In this document: positions 15,281 through 24,132 of the stretch, piece after piece
Position numbering within the stretch: position 1 is the first letter of the stretch
Layout of the letters: each line of letters opens with the position of its first letter
Origin: Actinomycetes bacterium
Lineage (GTDB): Bacteria; Actinomycetota; Thermoleophilia; BMS3ABIN01
NCBI GenBank assembly: GCA_021785935.1
Contig: JAJYOG010000002.1
Span: forward strand, 1-64,000
DNA: 64,000 bases
Direction: 5' to 3'
The notes under the pieces: model-generated
The model's input: the letters and a program-made list of their open reading frames with translations, nothing else
What the model was told of the DNA's origin: nothing
The model's database searches: none
Program-made: the position numbers and the translations under genes

Positions 15281-16719
15281 TCGCTAGCTTTCAGCCGGCG
15301 GAAATAACCAAGGTCATCCTGGGAAATGACCCTAAAGAGAATGAGCGAGGCGGGATAAAGGACCAAACAGGCGATCGCCGCCAGAATCACGGAGTAACTC
15401 CACACAAGCAGTACGGCGCCAAAAACGGCGCCGGCTACCAAGCTGGTCAAACCAAATACCTCGATGATTCTTACGTGACCCAGGAAATGCGCGGTGAACC
15501 CGTAGAAAAGAACGAAACTGAAGAGCTCGGAGCAAAGCGTGGTGGCCGCGGCGCCCATGACACCATAGCGCGGAATCAGTATCAGGTTAAGTCCGACATT
15601 TACCGCCAACGAAGCCAGCGACCATTTCGCCATGCGCTTCTGCAATTCGATGGAAATAAAAAGATTGCCGAACAGAACACAACCAACCATGAAGGGCAGA
15701 GTTACTCCCAGCACCATAAGTACATTGATAGCCGGCTCATACTCGGCCGGAAGCAAGGTCTCGACGATCGGCCTTGCCAGAACGGCCGTCAGTATCGCAA
15801 CCCCTAATCCCGCTACCCAGATGTACTTCATTGCCTTTTCAAACAAGCGGGCCAGGCTGTCTTTTGATTCATGGAACATCCGGGACATAAGAGGCAGAAG
15901 CGACTGCACCGCTAACCAGCCGAACATGACCGGCACTTCAAAAAGCTTGTACACGGCTGCATACCAGCCAACCTCAGCTTCGGTTCTGAAAGCTCCCAGA
16001 ATCAGGACATCCACCTTGTAGTAAGCGACACTCACCAGCTGCCAGTAGAGCACGGGAAACGACTCCCGGGCCATGCCGAACAGACCGGCGCGATTAATAC
16101 GCCAGGCGCCGCCGCCCCGATCGGTTCTTTTGACGAGACGCCTGTAAATGGTAAAAGAATAACCGAACCGGACCACATTGGCGGCTAGATAAACTTCAGT
16201 CATGGCTATAACGCCGCCGCCGCCAAAAACCGCAAGAGCACCAACAGTCGTCAGCACCAGTGAAAAGATCACGTCCGCAAGAGCGCTAAGATCCATGCGC
16301 TCGTACCCCTGCAGGGCGGCTTCAACCGCCGTCGAAAGCGATGTCGGGATGATGGCTAAGGTTGCGATTGTGAGCGGCAGAGCAAAGTCAGTCTCGATCT
16401 GCGACGCCAGGACAACAGCCGCAACGCCGGCGGTGACGAAAACAGTTGTCGCTGCCCGGATTAAAAGTGTGGCGCCCAGTAGCGAGTTCGACTCGCCGCG
16501 CCGCCGGCTTACTTCCCGGATAAGGATATTGGCCGTACCAAAATCGGCTGCCATGCCGGCCATCATGACTATGACTATGATCAGCGAGTAACGGCCGTAG
16601 CCGGCATCCGCCAGGCGGCGCGCCAGCACCAGATTGAGAGCCAGGCCCAGAAGGCGGCTAACCGCCTGATAGGCAAAAAGATACGAGATGTTCCTGGCTA
16701 CGCGCCGGACAACGTTCAT
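15277..16719 (-). CDS. Wzx-type oligosaccharide flippase (MOP superfamily)
   Basis: Integral membrane transporter of about 12-14 helices that would move undecaprenyl-PP-linked repeat units across the membrane. Typical features are the N-terminal NISYLFAYQAVSRLLGLALNLVLARRLADAGYG segment (seen here in part as ARRLADAGYGRYSL), and the second-half LIPRYGVMGAAATTLCSE repeated in all MOP flippases. Length 480 is normal. The gene overlaps its neighbours on both sides by four bases, pairing it with the polymerase gene upstream (16716-18260). It is the first of three flippases in the window (also 32895 and 50747). Confidence 0.93.
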   Translation of the reverse strand: MNVVRRVARNISYLFAYQAVSRLLGLALNLVLARRLADAGYGRYSLIIVIVMMAGMAADFGTANILIREVSRRRGESNSLLGATLLIRAATTVFVTAGVAAVVLASQIETDFALPLTIATLAIIPTSLSTAVEAALQGYERMDLSALADVIFSLVLTTVGALAVFGGGGVIAMTEVYLAANVVRFGYSFTIYRRLVKRTDRGGGAWRINRAGLFGMARESFPVLYWQLVSVAYYKVDVLILGAFRTEAEVGWYAAVYKLFEVPVMFGWLAVQSLLPLMSRMFHESKDSLARLFEKAMKYIWVAGLGVAILTAVLARPIVETLLPAEYEPAINVLMVLGVTLPFMVGCVLFGNLFISIELQKRMAKWSLASLAVNVGLNLILIPRYGVMGAAATTLCSELFSFVLFYGFTAHFLGHVRIIEVFGLTSLVAGAVFGAVLLVWSYSVILAAIACLVLYPASLILFRVISQDDLGYFRRLKASE

Positions 16720-18260
16720 GAAAGGGCGGAATCCCGGCGCCGTTCCGAAAGAATAATCGCCTCGATCAAGCCAAGGATCATTGCCACCGCCGGCACGGTA
16801 GCATAATCATAGAATTTTGGCGCCGCGAAATTCGCCGCAATCATAGTTACTACCGCGAAAGCAAGGCCGATTAGCGCCGCCTGCAACATGGGATCCGTGA
16901 TCCGCTTCCAGTTGAAAGCGCTCCGGACAAGAGCCGTAACCATGATTGCCAGAAAAGCTCCCAGACCAATTATCCCATAGTAAGTCCAGAACCAGATGTA
17001 GGTATCATGGATGTACCACCTGAGGTTATCGAGCAGTCCTGGGACCGGCGGCCGGTAGTACTCGTCGAGGCCGATGCCAAACAGGGGCGCCCCCCTGATG
17101 CTCTCCCAGGCGTAATTCTGCTCGATCTGACGGCTGGTCAGACTCTGTGATTCCAAAGACTGCGAGGATAGGGCCGTGCCGAAGCGCACTGTAGCCGCAT
17201 CGATGTATTTTTGCGTCGAGCCGGTGAAAGCCGCGAGCAGCGCCAGCACCATGATAGTCACAGCCACGACCGTCAACAGCTTGATCCGCACGTTCTTGCG
17301 GTTCAGCAGCATCACCAGAACCAGCAAACCCCCCATGGGAAGGATATAACTGCGATTGAACTCGAGGATCATCCCCGCAAGCATCACCAGCGTGAAGGGG
17401 ACGTAAAAAGCCAGCCGCTTCCAGGTCCATGACTGGAGAACCATAAACATGATCCCCGTCCAGAAGCAGGCGAGAACGATTGTTCCCCCGGGCGATCTCA
17501 ATCTTTGCACGGACACGTCAACAAACGGTGTCTCCGTTGCCAGCGGTTCCGAAAGCGATATATACGTCCAGATGCCCCAATGAGGAAAAATCAGCTGCAG
17601 CAAGATTCGAACCATCGTGAAAATGCCGAGCGCATACATCACCCTGACCATCCAGCGGACCCTGTCGCGCGTATCGAGCAGGAGCAGTACGGGAATAAAC
17701 AGGAGATAAAAAGTGAGGCTGCGATTGAAATTGTACATCGAGGAGATGGTGCTGAATTCAAACCGGCGCTCGATCATGATCGCCAGCGCCTTGATCAGAA
17801 CCACAGCGAAAAAGATGGTGAAGGCAATCATCTGCGGTGATGAAAAAAGCCGGGTGAAGATGCCGATGCCCGGGTTCCGGCGAGACCAGGAAATCAGCGA
17901 AGCCGCAACGATTAAAAAGAGCAGTATTTCCTGAGCGTAATAGACAAAATTTGTGTTGACATACGAGCCAAGAAATTCAGGCGCCAGAATCGTCGACATG
18001 AAAGCGATGATCAGCACAAGGCCCCAGCGCGGCCACTTGATGACCGACCAGAATAAGGCGGCGCCGGCGATAACTACCACTATCATTTTGAAATCGTAGG
18101 CGGCGGATATGTAGCCAACCAAAACCGCGAGGATTAAAACGGCAGCGATAATCCACTGCAACTGCCGCCTCGGAAGCCGCCGCGGCAGCGCGCCATACAG
18201 ACCCTCGCCTGCTTGTGGGGTACTACCCGGCAATCCTGATGTCCCGATCTGATTCTTCAT
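16716..18260 (-). CDS. O-antigen ligase/polymerase family protein (Wzy-like)
   Basis: Polytopic membrane protein with 11-13 predicted helices and a Wzy_C/O-antigen ligase region. The long outer loop between late helices carries SLTSRQIEQNYAWESIRGAPLFGIG and the HDTYIWFWTYYGIIG segment that aligns with the catalytic-loop region of WaaL/Wzy proteins. Cytoplasmic N-terminus of about 30 basic residues. It is directly upstream of and overlaps the flippase, a typical wzy-wzx pairing. Whether it polymerises or ligates cannot be told. 28 bases separate it from another member of the family upstream. Confidence 0.9.
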   Translation of the reverse strand: MKNQIGTSGLPGSTPQAGEGLYGALPRRLPRRQLQWIIAAVLILAVLVGYISAAYDFKMIVVVIAGAALFWSVIKWPRWGLVLIIAFMSTILAPEFLGSYVNTNFVYYAQEILLFLIVAASLISWSRRNPGIGIFTRLFSSPQMIAFTIFFAVVLIKALAIMIERRFEFSTISSMYNFNRSLTFYLLFIPVLLLLDTRDRVRWMVRVMYALGIFTMVRILLQLIFPHWGIWTYISLSEPLATETPFVDVSVQRLRSPGGTIVLACFWTGIMFMVLQSWTWKRLAFYVPFTLVMLAGMILEFNRSYILPMGGLLVLVMLLNRKNVRIKLLTVVAVTIMVLALLAAFTGSTQKYIDAATVRFGTALSSQSLESQSLTSRQIEQNYAWESIRGAPLFGIGLDEYYRPPVPGLLDNLRWYIHDTYIWFWTYYGIIGLGAFLAIMVTALVRSAFNWKRITDPMLQAALIGLAFAVVTMIAANFAAPKFYDYATVPAVAMILGLIEAIILSERRRDSALS

Positions 18261-18288
18261 TTTCCGGCATTATGCATTCCTGTCCAGT

Positions 18289-20061
18289 TTAGACCATACA
18301 TTCATCATTCGATAAGCTAATGACCGCCCCTCCCCGGCGCCAGGGGCGAATATTGGCGTAGAGGGCTCCGACAGCGGCAATCAGCACCAGGCTGGGCTTG
18401 TCATAAAGAATCATCAGGTGACCGCCGTGAAGGAATAAAATCAGCAGCGAAACCAGTACCAGGGTGGCCGGTGCTCCCGGCCGCTTCCAGGCGTGCCGCC
18501 CCTCATTGATGAAAAACAAAACCAGTCCCCCAATCAAAAGGAACCCCAGCCAGCCGAATTCGTTCAGCCAGGTCAGCGGCAGACTGTCCACCGCATGATG
18601 ATCGGTACCTGGAGAATTGAAGAGGCCAACACCAAGCGGATTTGTAAACAGAAGATCGCGGGTAACCAGGGCCAGGTTCGCGCGAGTGCTGATTGAGTCC
18701 CCACGGGACATCCACTGCTGGGCAACAACATCGGGCAGCTTTAGCCTGCCCTTTTGCACGACAACCTGGCCCACGGTAACGGCGCTATCCTGATCAACAA
18801 TGCGAAAGTCCGTCCCGGCGTTCTCGCGATGTTCAAACCGCGGGTTCTCCAAATAGAACGCAGCCGTAGTCCAACTGCCGGTATCAGTCTTGTTGAAGGA
18901 AGGAGTAGCGGTGTACGCTCCCGCGCCGATTCCAGCCGTTTCATTCTTGGAGTCGTATTCCACGTGCACGGCTCCCAGGCCACGATCAATGTAGCGCATG
19001 GTCAGAGTTACGGGCCCGGGACCGTCGTCCCCAAAAAATCCCTGGTCGATGTCAAAATAAACATATTTGTTTCTCGGAGAAACACCACCGGCATCGCCAT
19101 CGTTAAACGAAACCGGACCGTCGTTTGCCTGGATCATGTGTAGTCCTGTTTCACTAACCCCACCGCTGAAATCCGCGGTGACTTCTTCCCGGTTAACATA
19201 ATCAAAAGTCACCAGTGCCACTGCCACAAGTGCGATCGGCGCCACCCAGCGGATGTTCCTGACAAACCAGCGCCTGGCCAGGAAAAACAGACCGGGTAGC
19301 AGAATCGCCAGCCCAATCAGCCAGGAGCCGCGGCTGAATGTCAGAAAAACCGCAACGAACATAAGTGTAATGGCGGCAACCGCTAGCAGACGCCGGCGCC
19401 AGAAGAGCAACAGGGCAAGGGGCGCCGATCCGAGCAGAATGGCGCCTACAAACCCGGGATGGCCGACCAGCGAGCGTATGCGATAGAACTGATCGCTGGC
19501 AGCCACGCGCGCGTCGGCGCCGATCACATCTATCTGGATGGATTCAAAGAGCGGATTTGATTTGAGCGCGTACTCGATCACTCCAAAGGCGCTGATCACT
19601 AATGCGGCGCCAACGAGAGCGGCCAGAACCAGCTTCACATCAAAAGCATCGCGCATACCGAAACGGACCAGGAAAAAGACGCCACACCCAGTGACGATCC
19701 AATTGATCGTGACGGTGAGCGTCTCCGGCGTAAAGGCGCCACGGACCAGTAAAATCATCGCGAGCAGGGCCACCATCCCATCGGTGCGGTCCACTCGGGG
19801 CAGCTTCTTCTCCACCGCCCAGCGGGCAGCCAGCAACGCCCAGGAGATGACAAACGAGGCCCGGAAAAAAGTAATCAGCGCCGGGCCGAAGCCGGCACGG
19901 CCGGTCCCGATCAGATTGAGAAGGTGGAAGATACCCGTGGCCAGGGTGATGACGATGCTGACCCGCCATGCCTGGTAAAGGCAGTTCGAGCCAAAAAAGC
20001 GGCGCCTGCCGCCACCGCTTGACGCCTCTTCAGATTCGGGAGAGTTGACGCAGGGCTTCAT
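18289..20061 (-). CDS. O-antigen ligase-like protein with inserted jelly-roll-like domain
   Basis: Second Wzy/WaaL-type protein of this operon, 590 residues. Helices cover about 35-290, with the conserved RIRSLVGHPGFVGAILLG and FLTFSRGSWLIGLA segments. A soluble stretch at about 295-440 is then inserted before the last helices. That stretch (GGVSPRNKYVYFDID, PVTLTMRYIDRGLGAVHVEYDSK, WTTAAFYLENPRF) resembles beta-sandwich carbohydrate-binding-like domains of secreted proteins and would face outside. The ligase loop NPLGVGLFNSPGTDHHAVDSLPLTWL follows. Role of the insert is inferred: holding the glycan acceptor or product near the active site. It lies 16 bases after the reductase gene. Confidence 0.85.
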   Translation of the reverse strand: MKPCVNSPESEEASSGGGRRRFFGSNCLYQAWRVSIVITLATGIFHLLNLIGTGRAGFGPALITFFRASFVISWALLAARWAVEKKLPRVDRTDGMVALLAMILLVRGAFTPETLTVTINWIVTGCGVFFLVRFGMRDAFDVKLVLAALVGAALVISAFGVIEYALKSNPLFESIQIDVIGADARVAASDQFYRIRSLVGHPGFVGAILLGSAPLALLLFWRRRLLAVAAITLMFVAVFLTFSRGSWLIGLAILLPGLFFLARRWFVRNIRWVAPIALVAVALVTFDYVNREEVTADFSGGVSETGLHMIQANDGPVSFNDGDAGGVSPRNKYVYFDIDQGFFGDDGPGPVTLTMRYIDRGLGAVHVEYDSKNETAGIGAGAYTATPSFNKTDTGSWTTAAFYLENPRFEHRENAGTDFRIVDQDSAVTVGQVVVQKGRLKLPDVVAQQWMSRGDSISTRANLALVTRDLLFTNPLGVGLFNSPGTDHHAVDSLPLTWLNEFGWLGFLLIGGLVLFFINEGRHAWKRPGAPATLVLVSLLILFLHGGHLMILYDKPSLVLIAAVGALYANIRPWRRGGAVISLSNDECMV

Positions 20062-20077
20062 ATGTCGTCAGGACCGC

Positions 20078-21145
20078 CTACTTTCCAAAAAGTTTCTTGG
20101 CGACCAACCGTTTGGGACTGCGCCGGGGCAAAAGGTCAATCTTCGCCCGGGCGAACTCGCGCTTGATGGGAATGTGGTAAGGACAGTCCCGTTCGCATAT
20201 GCCGCAATTATCGCAGGCTTCGAGATTGGGTTTGATCACCCCGTAATGAGCGCGAACCCAATCAGCGGAATGGTAACGATCGAAGTACTCATACCAGCGC
20301 AACAATGTTTTGATGTCGATGCCCTGAGGGCACGCCACGCAGGTATCACAGCGGCGGCAAAAAACCTTGAAACATTTCTTTTCCGATTCCGCGATCGCGT
20401 CCATGATCTCATCACGGCTAACCGGAATGGAATTGGCTTCAGTATCCAGATTCTGCTTAAGCTCATCCAGGGAATAGGTGCCAACAATGGTGGCGTCCGG
20501 CCGGCAGTCAAAGACATAACGCAGGGCTACGTCCGCCTTGCCGACATAGCCGAAAACCATGGGCTTGATCGTAACCAGGCCAATGCCACGGCGCCGCAGC
20601 TCCTCAATCAGCTTTTCGGACCCTTCGGCCGCCTCGCGGTCGACATAATTCAGTGGAAACTCGACAACGTCGAATGCTGCCATCTCCAGAGCCGCCAGGA
20701 TCGTCTCGGGCTGATGGGCGCTGATGCCAACATACTTGATGTAGCCGGCGCTCCTCATCTCGTCGAGGGCGTGATAGGCGCCGCCCGGACTCATAATTTC
20801 CTTCAGTACCGGCAGCGTCAGAACATTATGAAGCGAATAAATATCGATAACGTCAGTGTCGAAGTTGCCCAGGCTCTCCCTGATCTCCTTCAGCGCCTCG
20901 TTCTTCTTGCGCTTGTGCGTGCTCGTGCCGAGCACCACCTGGTGCCGCTGTTTGCGTAAAGCCAGGCCGATCTTGTTTTCAGAATCGCGGTACATGCGGG
21001 ACGTATAGAAAAGGTTGACCCCGCGCTCCCGCGCCGTGCCGATGATATCACCGGCCTCCTTCTGGCTGATGTACTGAAAAGGTATGCCGCCCAAACCGAG
21101 CCTGGAGACTTCCACCCCTGTATTTCCCAGTTTATGCTTCTGCAT
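20078..21145 (-). CDS. Aldo/keto reductase with C-terminal ferredoxin-type 4Fe-4S domain
   Basis: NAD(P)H- or ferredoxin-linked oxidoreductase. The AKR barrel (LGNTGVEVSRLGLGGIPF at the start; YSLHNVLT, GVSAHQPE-like YVGISAHQPET; YNYVDREAAEG-type segment) fills the first ~260 residues. The tail has CRRCDTCVACPQGIDI and CDNCGICERDCPYHIP, two Cys-rich sets typical of 4Fe-4S clusters. Such fused AKRs are found in anaerobes. It is coupled to a methyltransferase upstream and may reduce or oxidise a modified sugar made by the radical SAM genes of the operon. The start at 21145 has AGGGG six bases before ATG and replaces the longer track start at 21187. Confidence 0.92.
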   Translation of the reverse strand: MQKHKLGNTGVEVSRLGLGGIPFQYISQKEAGDIIGTARERGVNLFYTSRMYRDSENKIGLALRKQRHQVVLGTSTHKRKKNEALKEIRESLGNFDTDVIDIYSLHNVLTLPVLKEIMSPGGAYHALDEMRSAGYIKYVGISAHQPETILAALEMAAFDVVEFPLNYVDREAAEGSEKLIEELRRRGIGLVTIKPMVFGYVGKADVALRYVFDCRPDATIVGTYSLDELKQNLDTEANSIPVSRDEIMDAIAESEKKCFKVFCRRCDTCVACPQGIDIKTLLRWYEYFDRYHSADWVRAHYGVIKPNLEACDNCGICERDCPYHIPIKREFARAKIDLLPRRSPKRLVAKKLFGK

Positions 21146-22166
21146 TTTGTCCCCTGTCATCCCGGCACGACTCCCGTTTGACCGCATAGACCGTCATCGC
21201 CGACGAGCGGCTGGTGCCGTTCACGGCCCGGCGATAATATGAAAGCAGCTTCGTCATTACGCGATCCACGATCGTCGGATTGTGAATAACATCATTCTTG
21301 CTCCCGAGCCGCCGCTCCTTGAAATATTGCCAGTTCATCTGGCAGTAATAAAGTGGGGTCTCATAAACAGTCTCCGCCACACAAAAACCGGCAGTCGCCA
21401 GCAGTTTGGCAATTGAATCCGGAGTGAAGCTGTACAGGTGCCTGGGAAGCTCGTAGATAAACCAGTCGCGGCCCAGCCAGCGGGCTTCAGGAGCCGCCGC
21501 GTTCTGCGTGTATATAACCAGCAGCGCGCCATCGGGAGTGATGCGGCTGATCTCTTCAAGCGTGTGGCGGGGACTCTGCACATGCTCGAGCACGCCCCAA
21601 AGTGTGACAACATCGAAAGATTCGTCGGGAAATTTTGCGTCTTCCAGCTGACCGGTCACGGCGTCGATGCCGACGTCCTTCACCAGCTCAACCATCCGCT
21701 CGTTATAATCGACTCCGGCAACGTCCCAGCCGCACTGCTTCATGAAGTAAAGGAAGGAGCCATCGCCGAATCCGATATCCAGCAGCCGGCCGCTATCACG
21801 ATATCTGTCGATATGTCCCTTGCGCGGGCCCAACAACCGGCCGAGCTCATCCATGCTTCGATCTTTTAGACCCGCCGCCTTGTTGTAAAGGTCGTAATCA
21901 TCCTGGGGATAAAAACGGGCCATCTCTTCATAGGAGGGTCGCGGGTTAACGAAAACCAGTCCGCAATCCTGACACCGTACCAGCGGAAACTCGCCCTCGA
22001 TGCCAAAAAGCCGGTCGCCGCCCACAAAAAGGAGTTCGTGATGGGTGCCACCACACAGATCACAGGCGCCGGTCCGCGCACCATGGCCGGCTCCCACGTC
22101 CTGGCCGTTTTGCACGCCCCGGTTCGATTGGCTGGCGGCGCCGGCTGCGTCCTGTCTGGGACTCAC
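21132..22166 (-). CDS. Class I SAM-dependent methyltransferase with N-terminal zinc motif
   Basis: Predicted methyltransferase, 344 residues. The N-terminal CDLCGG...VRCQDCGLVFVNPRPS pairs two CxxC motifs, as in the sugar C-/O-methyltransferases and tRNA-type enzymes of polysaccharide loci. The SAM-binding core is RLLDIGFGDGSFLYFMKQCG followed by VAGVDYNERMV and TLWGVLEHVQSPR. The ORF track starts at 22223, but GTG 22166 is preceded by GGGGAAGGG at good spacing and forms a GTGA overlap with the upstream radical SAM stop, so I place the start there. It is a paralogue of the methyltransferases at 23179 and 48316. Confidence 0.92.
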   Translation of the reverse strand: MSPRQDAAGAASQSNRGVQNGQDVGAGHGARTGACDLCGGTHHELLFVGGDRLFGIEGEFPLVRCQDCGLVFVNPRPSYEEMARFYPQDDYDLYNKAAGLKDRSMDELGRLLGPRKGHIDRYRDSGRLLDIGFGDGSFLYFMKQCGWDVAGVDYNERMVELVKDVGIDAVTGQLEDAKFPDESFDVVTLWGVLEHVQSPRHTLEEISRITPDGALLVIYTQNAAAPEARWLGRDWFIYELPRHLYSFTPDSIAKLLATAGFCVAETVYETPLYYCQMNWQYFKERRLGSKNDVIHNPTIVDRVMTKLLSYYRRAVNGTSRSSAMTVYAVKRESCRDDRGQNAEA

Positions 22167-23113
22167 TTCCAACCCTTCCCCGCCGGATACCAGACGTTGC
22201 GGGTATAGGCCCAGTAATTGCAATCGCGGCAGAGATCGATCTCATTCCAGCGTCCCTGCTTGTGAAGATCACGATAACGTTTGAATTCGGGGCTGTTCCA
22301 GACTTCAGCGATCGTCTGCTGGTTCAGATCCCCGATAATGCCCAAATGATCGAAGTCGACATTGCAGAAGCTGACCTTGCCATCCCAATTGATGGAAAAA
22401 GAATTCCACAGGAAAGTGCAGGGATAGCGTTTTTTCGGTAGCTGCATCAAGCTCTGCACCTCGGGCCTGTGACCTCCCCAATTGATCGCCGGGATCAACA
22501 GCACGTCCACTTCGTGAGGGCCCCACTGCTCGCGGAATAGACCGATCTCGTTTTTAGTCTCCGCCATCACGATCAGCTGCACCTTGACCTTCGGCCAGAC
22601 GAAGCCTCGCTCCTTGCGCATGGCCAGAAAGCGCTCGATGTTGGTGATGACTTCGTCATATTTAGTCGAACCGCGTACCTTTTTGTAGGTCTCCGCGGTA
22701 GCGGCATTGACGCTGAAAAGGAGAACGTCCAGCTTGGAATTGAGGATCTTCTCAGCCTTTTCCTCGTCCAGAAGCAGGGCGTTGGTGTCCATGTTGAGTA
22801 GCGTACTCGGCGCCGCCGTCTTGATGCGGTCGATGAGCTCGAAAATGTGTGGCGCCTTCAGAGGCTCGCCGTCCTTGTGTAGACGCACTTCGGCCGGGGC
22901 GAAGTGCGAGATCTCCTCGGCCAGCTTGTCGAACAGCGCCATGTCGATCTCACCCACCGGGCGTGTCAGATCCTTGCGCGGGCACATGTTGCAACGCAGG
23001 TTGCACTGGTTGGTGGGCTCGATATTGATGCGTGACGGAAAGCCGGGATTGACCTCCTGTGAACGCAGGGCTTTATCCTTGACGAGCGTTTTGGCTGTAG
23101 ATTTAAGCGACAT
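22163..23113 (-). CDS. Radical SAM/SPASM protein
   Basis: Radical SAM enzyme, 316 residues. CxxxCxxC is at Cys37/41/44 (NQCNLRCNMCPRK), followed by HKDGEPLKAPHI (GGEP-equivalent) and a C-terminal SPASM-like set (YPCTFLWNSF, KVSFCNVDFDH, IDLCRDCNYW). Relatives in glycan loci are thought to oxidise or epimerise sugars or amino sugars, but no substrate is established. It sits between two methyltransferase genes and overlaps the downstream one by GTGA. The start ATG lies eight bases after a perfect TATAAT (23122-23127) with little Shine-Dalgarno, so a leaderless transcript may start here inside the operon. Confidence 0.92.
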   Translation of the reverse strand: MSLKSTAKTLVKDKALRSQEVNPGFPSRINIEPTNQCNLRCNMCPRKDLTRPVGEIDMALFDKLAEEISHFAPAEVRLHKDGEPLKAPHIFELIDRIKTAAPSTLLNMDTNALLLDEEKAEKILNSKLDVLLFSVNAATAETYKKVRGSTKYDEVITNIERFLAMRKERGFVWPKVKVQLIVMAETKNEIGLFREQWGPHEVDVLLIPAINWGGHRPEVQSLMQLPKKRYPCTFLWNSFSINWDGKVSFCNVDFDHLGIIGDLNQQTIAEVWNSPEFKRYRDLHKQGRWNEIDLCRDCNYWAYTRNVWYPAGKGWK

Positions 23114-23121
23114 ATGTATCC

Positions 23122-23127
23122 ATTATA
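23122..23127 (-). promoter_or_regulatory. Perfect -10 box (TATAAT) before the radical SAM gene
   Basis: Minus-strand TATAAT ends eight bases before ATG 23113, in the 65-base gap after the methyltransferase gene. It implies an internal, leaderless promoter. No -35 consensus is visible. Confidence 0.5.
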
Positions 23128-23178
23128 GTAATAGCATTGGAGCTTCCGCCAGGTCAGCCTGACTGCTTGGCCTGATGC

Positions 23179-24129
23179 TTAGGCCTTCCGGCTGTAGGAC
23201 TCGATCATGATCCCCTGCCCCAGCTTCGGTGTAATCTTGGCCGCGGGAGCAATAACGGCTTTACGCAGGACACGATCGAACCTGGATGAAGGAAAAACCT
23301 TGCCCCGGCGGTTCTCGATGCTGCGTTCGGTGACGAAAGCAGCTCCATAATGCAAGAGGCCTTCCTGTCTGAAATCATTTTTTCCCAAAAGCCTTCCCAG
23401 GGTACCTGGCGAAAAGTGCCATACATGCCTCGGTGCTTCGACGTTGAACCAGTGCGGGCCGAACAATTTTGCTTCCCAGCAATCGATATTGTGGGTCTGC
23501 ACTACCAGCAGCCCGTTATCTGCCAGGTGCTCGTGGCATCGTTTCAGACAGTCGTTGGGATCGTCCAGATCTTCGATCACCCCATAGAGGGTGATGCAGT
23601 CGTATTTGCCGCCCCAGTCCTGTTCGTGTTCGGCGCCTCCCTTGACGTCGAGCCCCAGCTGATCGCGTGCGTAGGCAGCCACGTTTTCGTTAAGTTCGAT
23701 GCCGCCAACCTCCCAGCCCCGGCGTTGCATGCCCAACATGAAATAGCCGTCACCACAGCCGACATCCAGAAGCTTGCCCGGACGCTGACGCCGGTTGATC
23801 TCGTTTATCTGAGTGGAGAACTTCGCGATGCGCTTGTCCGCCTGGGCGCGCTTGCGGCCGAGCGCCCAATCAAACAGGGGATAAAGATCGGAAAAAGAGC
23901 GCCGGCGCTCTTCAAAAGCAGGACGCGGTGACATGCGCAGGGTGCCGCAATCAGGACAGCGGACGATGCGATATTCCTCGACCGACCCAAGGAGAGTATC
24001 TTTCACTTTCCACCATGGACGTGAGAGGGCGCTACCGCAGACAGCACAATCAACTACCGTTTCGGCTTCTTCAAACGTGGGAAATTCCGAATCCGTCAAC
24101 GGGCTTTCCGTATTTTCGGTATCAGCCAT
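23179..24129 (-). CDS. Class I SAM-dependent methyltransferase with N-terminal zinc motif
   Basis: Predicted methyltransferase, 316 residues. The N-terminal domain has VDCAVCGSAL and VRCPDCGTLRMSPRP, a two-CxxC zinc site. The SAM core is LLDVGCGDGYFMLGMQRRG, then GIELNENVAAYA, and the acidic post-motif TLYGVIEDLDDPND. The C-terminal part (HVWHFSPGTLGRLLG) matches its paralogue at 21132 (HLYSFTPDSIAKLLA). Likely target: a sugar of the glycan or a nucleotide sugar, by context. Only three bases separate it from the B12-type radical SAM gene upstream, so it is co-transcribed. Confidence 0.92.
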   Translation of the reverse strand: MADTENTESPLTDSEFPTFEEAETVVDCAVCGSALSRPWWKVKDTLLGSVEEYRIVRCPDCGTLRMSPRPAFEERRRSFSDLYPLFDWALGRKRAQADKRIAKFSTQINEINRRQRPGKLLDVGCGDGYFMLGMQRRGWEVGGIELNENVAAYARDQLGLDVKGGAEHEQDWGGKYDCITLYGVIEDLDDPNDCLKRCHEHLADNGLLVVQTHNIDCWEAKLFGPHWFNVEAPRHVWHFSPGTLGRLLGKNDFRQEGLLHYGAAFVTERSIENRRGKVFPSSRFDRVLRKAVIAPAAKITPKLGQGIMIESYSRKA

Positions 24130-24132
24130 GGA

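Noticed and set aside
20045-20959. 304-residue plus-strand ORF
   Set aside because: Antisense to the ferredoxin-domain aldo/keto reductase, whose cluster motifs are unmistakable.
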